Below are positions 5,937-8,460 of a stretch of 8,460 bases of DNA, in pieces (the first letter of the stretch is position 1; every line of letters starts with the position of its first letter). The notes beneath the pieces were generated by a model, which saw nothing but the letters and a program-made list of their open reading frames with translations, ran no database searches and was not told the DNA's origin. This stretch comes from Halovenus sp. (GTDB lineage Archaea > Halobacteriota > Halobacteria > Halobacteriales > Haloarculaceae), in assembly GCA_003551945.1 (NCBI GenBank), contig PUNZ01000250.1, positions 1 through 8,460 of the forward strand, read 5' to 3'. A program made the position numbers and the translations under genes.

Positions 5937-6008
5937 CCGTGATGAGTTCTCGCAGGTAATTGCTGGTCAGGAGCAGTCGGTTGCGCCTACACTATGGTAT
6001 GATTACAC

Positions 6009-8081
6009 ATGACAAGCAATGAACTGAGCCTCGAATCGCTGAGCCAGGAGTACCGGGAGACGATTCCAAGCGACCTCAGACAGAGTCGGTCGTTCGAATG
6101 GTATCTACAACAGCTCTACGACGACCCGAAGATAGCCCGTAGTTCCCACCAGCGGGTCGCAGATATGTTCGACTTCTACGGGAGCGAATACGACGAAGAT
6201 GCTGGCGTCGTTGAGTACAAACTCGCCTCCGAAGACCCTCTTGATGACGGGAAAAACACCTTCTACGGTCGCGTCATCCACGATGCAATCCACGAGTTTG
6301 TGAACAAGGTCAAATCCGGGGCTCGTGGGCTAGGACCGGAGCGACGGATTTTGCTGTTGCTCGGCCCTGTTGGCTCCGGCAAATCGGATTTTGACTCACA
6401 GGTTCGGCGGTATTTCGAGGATTATACAAGCCGAGACGAAGGCCGGATGTACACGTTCCGGTGGACAAATCTCTGTGATGTCATCCCCGACCAAGACCCC
6501 GCAGACGATGTTGTTCGCTCGCCGATGAACCAAGACCCGCTCGTCTTGCTCCCCCAGCCACAGCGCAATGAAATCATCGCAGAGCTTAACGAGCGGTTAG
6601 ATGCACCCTACACGATTCGAAACGAACAGGCGCTTGACCCCGCCAGCGAGTTCTACATGGACCGCCTGCTTGCGGCCTATGATGATGACCTCAAGGAGGT
6701 GTTTGACAACCACATCGAAGTAATCCGACTCATTGCCGATGAGAATAAGCGACGGGCCATCGAGACGTTCGAACCCAAAGATAAGAAAAATCAGGATGAG
6801 ACGGAGTTGACCGGTGATGTCAACTACTCGAAAATCGCCATTTACGGTGAATCCGACCCGCGAGCGTTCGATTATTCCGGTGCCTTCTGTAACGCAAATC
6901 GCGGCATCTTCTCCGGCGAGGAACTGCTGAAACTCCAGCGAGAGTTCCTCTATGACTTCCTGCACGCCACACAGGAACAGACAATCAAACCGAAAAACAA
7001 CCCACGGATTGATATCGACCAAGTCATCGTCGGCCGAACGAACATGCCCGAGTACCGGGATAAGAAAGGCGACGAAAAGATGGAGGCGTTCAACGACCGG
7101 ACCAAACGCATCAACTTCCCGTATGTCCTTTCGTACGAGAACGAAGCCGAAATCTACCGGAAGATGCTCAGGAATGCCGACCTCCCCGGTATTCACGTTG
7201 AACCGCACACGCTCGAAATGGCCGGGCTGTTTGGCGTCCTCACACGCATCGAAGAGCCAGATGGTGGAACGATTGACCTCATACAGAAGGCCAAAGCCTA
7301 CAACGGCGAAATTGACGAAGCGGACGACATCGACGTCAAGAAGTTGCAGGATGAGGCTGCCGAAAAAGTCGATATCGGCGAAGGGATGGATGGCGTCTCA
7401 CCACGGTTCATCGGCGACGAAATTGCCGAAGCACTCATGGAGTCGCTACACCGGTCACGCAATTTCCTCTCCCCACTGACGACGTTCAACCACCTTGAGG
7501 CAAACCTCGAAAATCACGGTTCAATCTCCGAGGACCTCTTTGACACCTACTACCGCTACATCGAGCAGGTCCGCGAGGAGTACAAAGAGCGCGCCATCGA
7601 GGACGTCCGACACGCCTTGGCCTACGACGTGGACGAACTCCAGCGTCAGGGTGAAAAATACATGGACCACGTGATGGCCTACATTGACGACGATACCATC
7701 GAGGACGAGTTGACCGGTCGCCAGCAAGAACCTGATGAGCAGTTCCTGCGAAGCGTCGAAGAGAAACTCGACCTTCCAGAGGACCGAAAAGACGACTTCC
7801 GACAGGAGGTTGCCAACTGGGTTTCTCGTCGTGCCCGCGAAGGTGAATCGTTCAATCCACAGGATAACGACCGCCTGCGCCGTGCACTGGAGCGGAAACT
7901 CTGGGAGGACAAAAAGCACAACATCAACTTCTCCGCACTGGTTTCAAGCGGCGATATGGACGACGACGAGCGCAACGAATGGATAGATGCCCTGATGGAG
8001 CAGGGCTACTCCGAGGGTGGCGCAAAGGAAGTGCTCGAATTCGCCGGTGCCGAAGTTGCAAAAAGCGAGATGGAGGACTGA
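6009..8081 (+). CDS. prkA: PrkA-family AAA+ serine kinase-like protein, first of two paralogues
   Basis: PrkA proteins (YeaG in E. coli) join an AAA+ ATPase domain to a C-terminal kinase-like domain and act in stress and stationary-phase signalling; both protein kinase and ATP-dependent protease activities have been proposed for bacterial members. The 690 residues suit the family (about 630-690). Domains in order: N-terminal SFEWYLQQLYDDPKIARSSH (28-47), Walker A GPVGSGKS at 119-126, the conserved ETFEPKDKKNQDETELTG (252-269), DPRAFDYSGAF...ANRG (283-299), ATQE at 320-323, and DRTKRINFPYVL (363-374). The C-terminal domain covers about 420-690. It is highly acidic, as in halophiles, with no membrane segment. 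Near the expected Walker B/NRG region the sequence is IFSGEELLK, where I would expect a pattern like EFVEMLK. I choose ATG 6009; no clear Shine-Dalgarno precedes it, and the leader may be about 70 nt. It forms an operon with the next gene. Confidence 0.94.
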   Translation: MTSNELSLESLSQEYRETIPSDLRQSRSFEWYLQQLYDDPKIARSSHQRVADMFDFYGSEYDEDAGVVEYKLASEDPLDDGKNTFYGRVIHDAIHEFVNKVKSGARGLGPERRILLLLGPVGSGKSDFDSQVRRYFEDYTSRDEGRMYTFRWTNLCDVIPDQDPADDVVRSPMNQDPLVLLPQPQRNEIIAELNERLDAPYTIRNEQALDPASEFYMDRLLAAYDDDLKEVFDNHIEVIRLIADENKRRAIETFEPKDKKNQDETELTGDVNYSKIAIYGESDPRAFDYSGAFCNANRGIFSGEELLKLQREFLYDFLHATQEQTIKPKNNPRIDIDQVIVGRTNMPEYRDKKGDEKMEAFNDRTKRINFPYVLSYENEAEIYRKMLRNADLPGIHVEPHTLEMAGLFGVLTRIEEPDGGTIDLIQKAKAYNGEIDEADDIDVKKLQDEAAEKVDIGEGMDGVSPRFIGDEIAEALMESLHRSRNFLSPLTTFNHLEANLENHGSISEDLFDTYYRYIEQVREEYKERAIEDVRHALAYDVDELQRQGEKYMDHVMAYIDDDTIEDELTGRQQEPDEQFLRSVEEKLDLPEDRKDDFRQEVANWVSRRAREGESFNPQDNDRLRRALERKLWEDKKHNINFSALVSSGDMDDDERNEWIDALMEQGYSEGGAKEVLEFAGAEVAKSEMED
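8072..8076 (+). promoter_or_regulatory. Shine-Dalgarno of the second prkA, inside the end of the first
   Basis: GGAGG, complementary to the 3' end of archaeal 16S rRNA, lies in the last codons of the first prkA, 11 bases before the ATG at 8088. As an internal operon gene it cannot be leaderless, so a Shine-Dalgarno is expected. Its overlap with the upstream reading frame suggests translational coupling. Confidence 0.6.
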
Positions 8082-8087
8082 CACAGG

Positions 8088-8460
8088 ATGGGACGCGAAA
8101 ACAACCGACGACAGTATCGAACGGGGAACGCTGGGAGTGACGACACTGTAACGGCAAGGGCGGATACCGGCGCAACCAGTACGCAGTTCATCGCGGCAGC
8201 AGACAAAATGCTCGACGCAGCGTACGAAGAGCCCTTGTCACTTGATCAGTACGTCGACCTCCTCCTTTCATCACCGGAATTAGCTGCTCACGCACCAAAG
8301 TATCTGCTGGCAGCTATCGAGGATGCGGGCACCAGAACAGTCATCGAGGAGGGTGAGCAAAAGACTCGGTACCGGTTTTTTGACGACCCATGGAACAGTG
8401 GCGAGCATGCAATTCTCGGGAACACCGCTGTGTTAAACCGATTCGTCGATGACCTGCGCT
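8088..8460 (+). CDS. prkA2: Second PrkA-family protein, N-terminal part only (runs off the window)
   Basis: The ATG at 8088-8090, six bases after the previous stop, opens a frame that continues to the window edge (124 codons). Residues 1-35 are a variable, polar leader (MGRENNRRQYRTGNAGSDD). Then LSLDQYVDLLLSSPELAAHA, KYLLAAIEDAGTRTVIEEGE, RYRFFDDPWNSGEHAILGNT and VLNRFVDDLR follow the N-terminal PrkA pattern (EYL..v..dP..a..a..rl.d.I...G...., then RY.FFDDP...ILG....L...V). It is collinear with residues about 28-100 of the neighbouring protein but clearly diverged, so it is an old paralogue rather than a recent copy. The Walker A motif should lie just beyond 8460. Together the two probably form a hetero-complex or a kinase and partner; in known clusters DUF444 and SpoVR genes follow. 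The second-paralogue symbol is descriptive. Confidence 0.88.
   Translation, partial: MGRENNRRQYRTGNAGSDDTVTARADTGATSTQFIAAADKMLDAAYEEPLSLDQYVDLLLSSPELAAHAPKYLLAAIEDAGTRTVIEEGEQKTRYRFFDDPWNSGEHAILGNTAVLNRFVDDLR

Larger units (their letters stand above)
5723..6008. other. Non-coding regulatory region between the DUF5820-like gene and prkA
   Basis: These 286 bases separate two divergent genes. Apart from the palindromic TATA box, the two other TATA-like elements, the GC-rich dyad and the 13-codon ORF listed separately, I see no coding potential, tRNA-like fold or T-run terminator. CTTAAAC at 5887-5893 is a further box-A-like stretch on the plus strand. The stacking of three promoter-like elements suggests control from more than one start site. 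Confidence 0.6.

Noticed and set aside
6597..7208. Long minus-strand frame of about 203 codons inside prkA
   Set aside because: It lies wholly within the well-supported prkA gene, has hydrophobic, non-acidic composition unlike halophile proteins, and no promoter; a typical shadow frame.

Overview
The window looks like chromosomal DNA from a halophilic archaeon (class Halobacteria) with moderate G+C. The evidence is strongly acidic proteins (Asp/Glu-rich response regulator and PrkA), archaeal or haloarchaeal families (TrmB regulator, HalX response regulator, archaeal-type GTP cyclohydrolase MptA, a DUF5820-like protein, PrkA paralogues in tandem), and archaeal TATA-like boxes about 25-30 nt upstream of several start codons, as expected for leaderless mRNAs. 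I cannot name the genus. I see no tRNA, rRNA, CRISPR array, IS element or transposase.

Layout: (1) 1-1052, minus strand, a 3'-truncated larC (nickel-pincer cofactor biosynthesis) with a 47-residue histidine-rich insert encoded partly by a 30-bp tandem repeat. (2) A short divergent promoter region, then at 1140-2786, plus strand, a DUF255 protein (thioredoxin-like domain plus alpha/alpha barrel) whose usual CxxC has become SxxC. (3) 2882-3685, plus strand, a TrmB-family regulator with a TATA box placed for a leaderless transcript. Its stop codon overlaps tail-to-tail with (4) mptA, minus strand, 3680-4621. (5) 4685-5275, minus strand, a HalX-type response regulator. (6) About 5336-5722, minus strand, a small DUF5820-like protein. 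Genes 4-6 are co-oriented with gaps of about 60 nt. (7) 5723-6008, a 286-nt non-coding region that holds a 16-bp perfect palindrome around a TATA box, two more AT-rich promoter-like elements, a small GC-rich dyad and a possible 13-aa leaderless micro-ORF. (8) 6009-8081, plus strand, a PrkA-family protein, followed six bases later by (9) a second PrkA paralogue that runs off the window at 8460.

How the genes relate: most are housekeeping or signalling genes, not an obvious accessory cassette. LarC supports a nickel cofactor. MptA starts pterin (folate or methanopterin-type) synthesis. TrmB, the HalX regulator and the PrkA pair are regulatory or stress-signalling genes. The clearest functional unit is the prkA-prkA operon; in haloarchaea and bacteria such genes usually travel with DUF444 (YeaH-like) and SpoVR (YcgB-like) genes, which I would expect just beyond 8460. 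No clearly new multi-gene system is visible. The most unusual points are the LarC histidine insert, the degenerate DUF255 active site, the altered ATPase motifs of the first PrkA, and the compact regulatory architecture before prkA.
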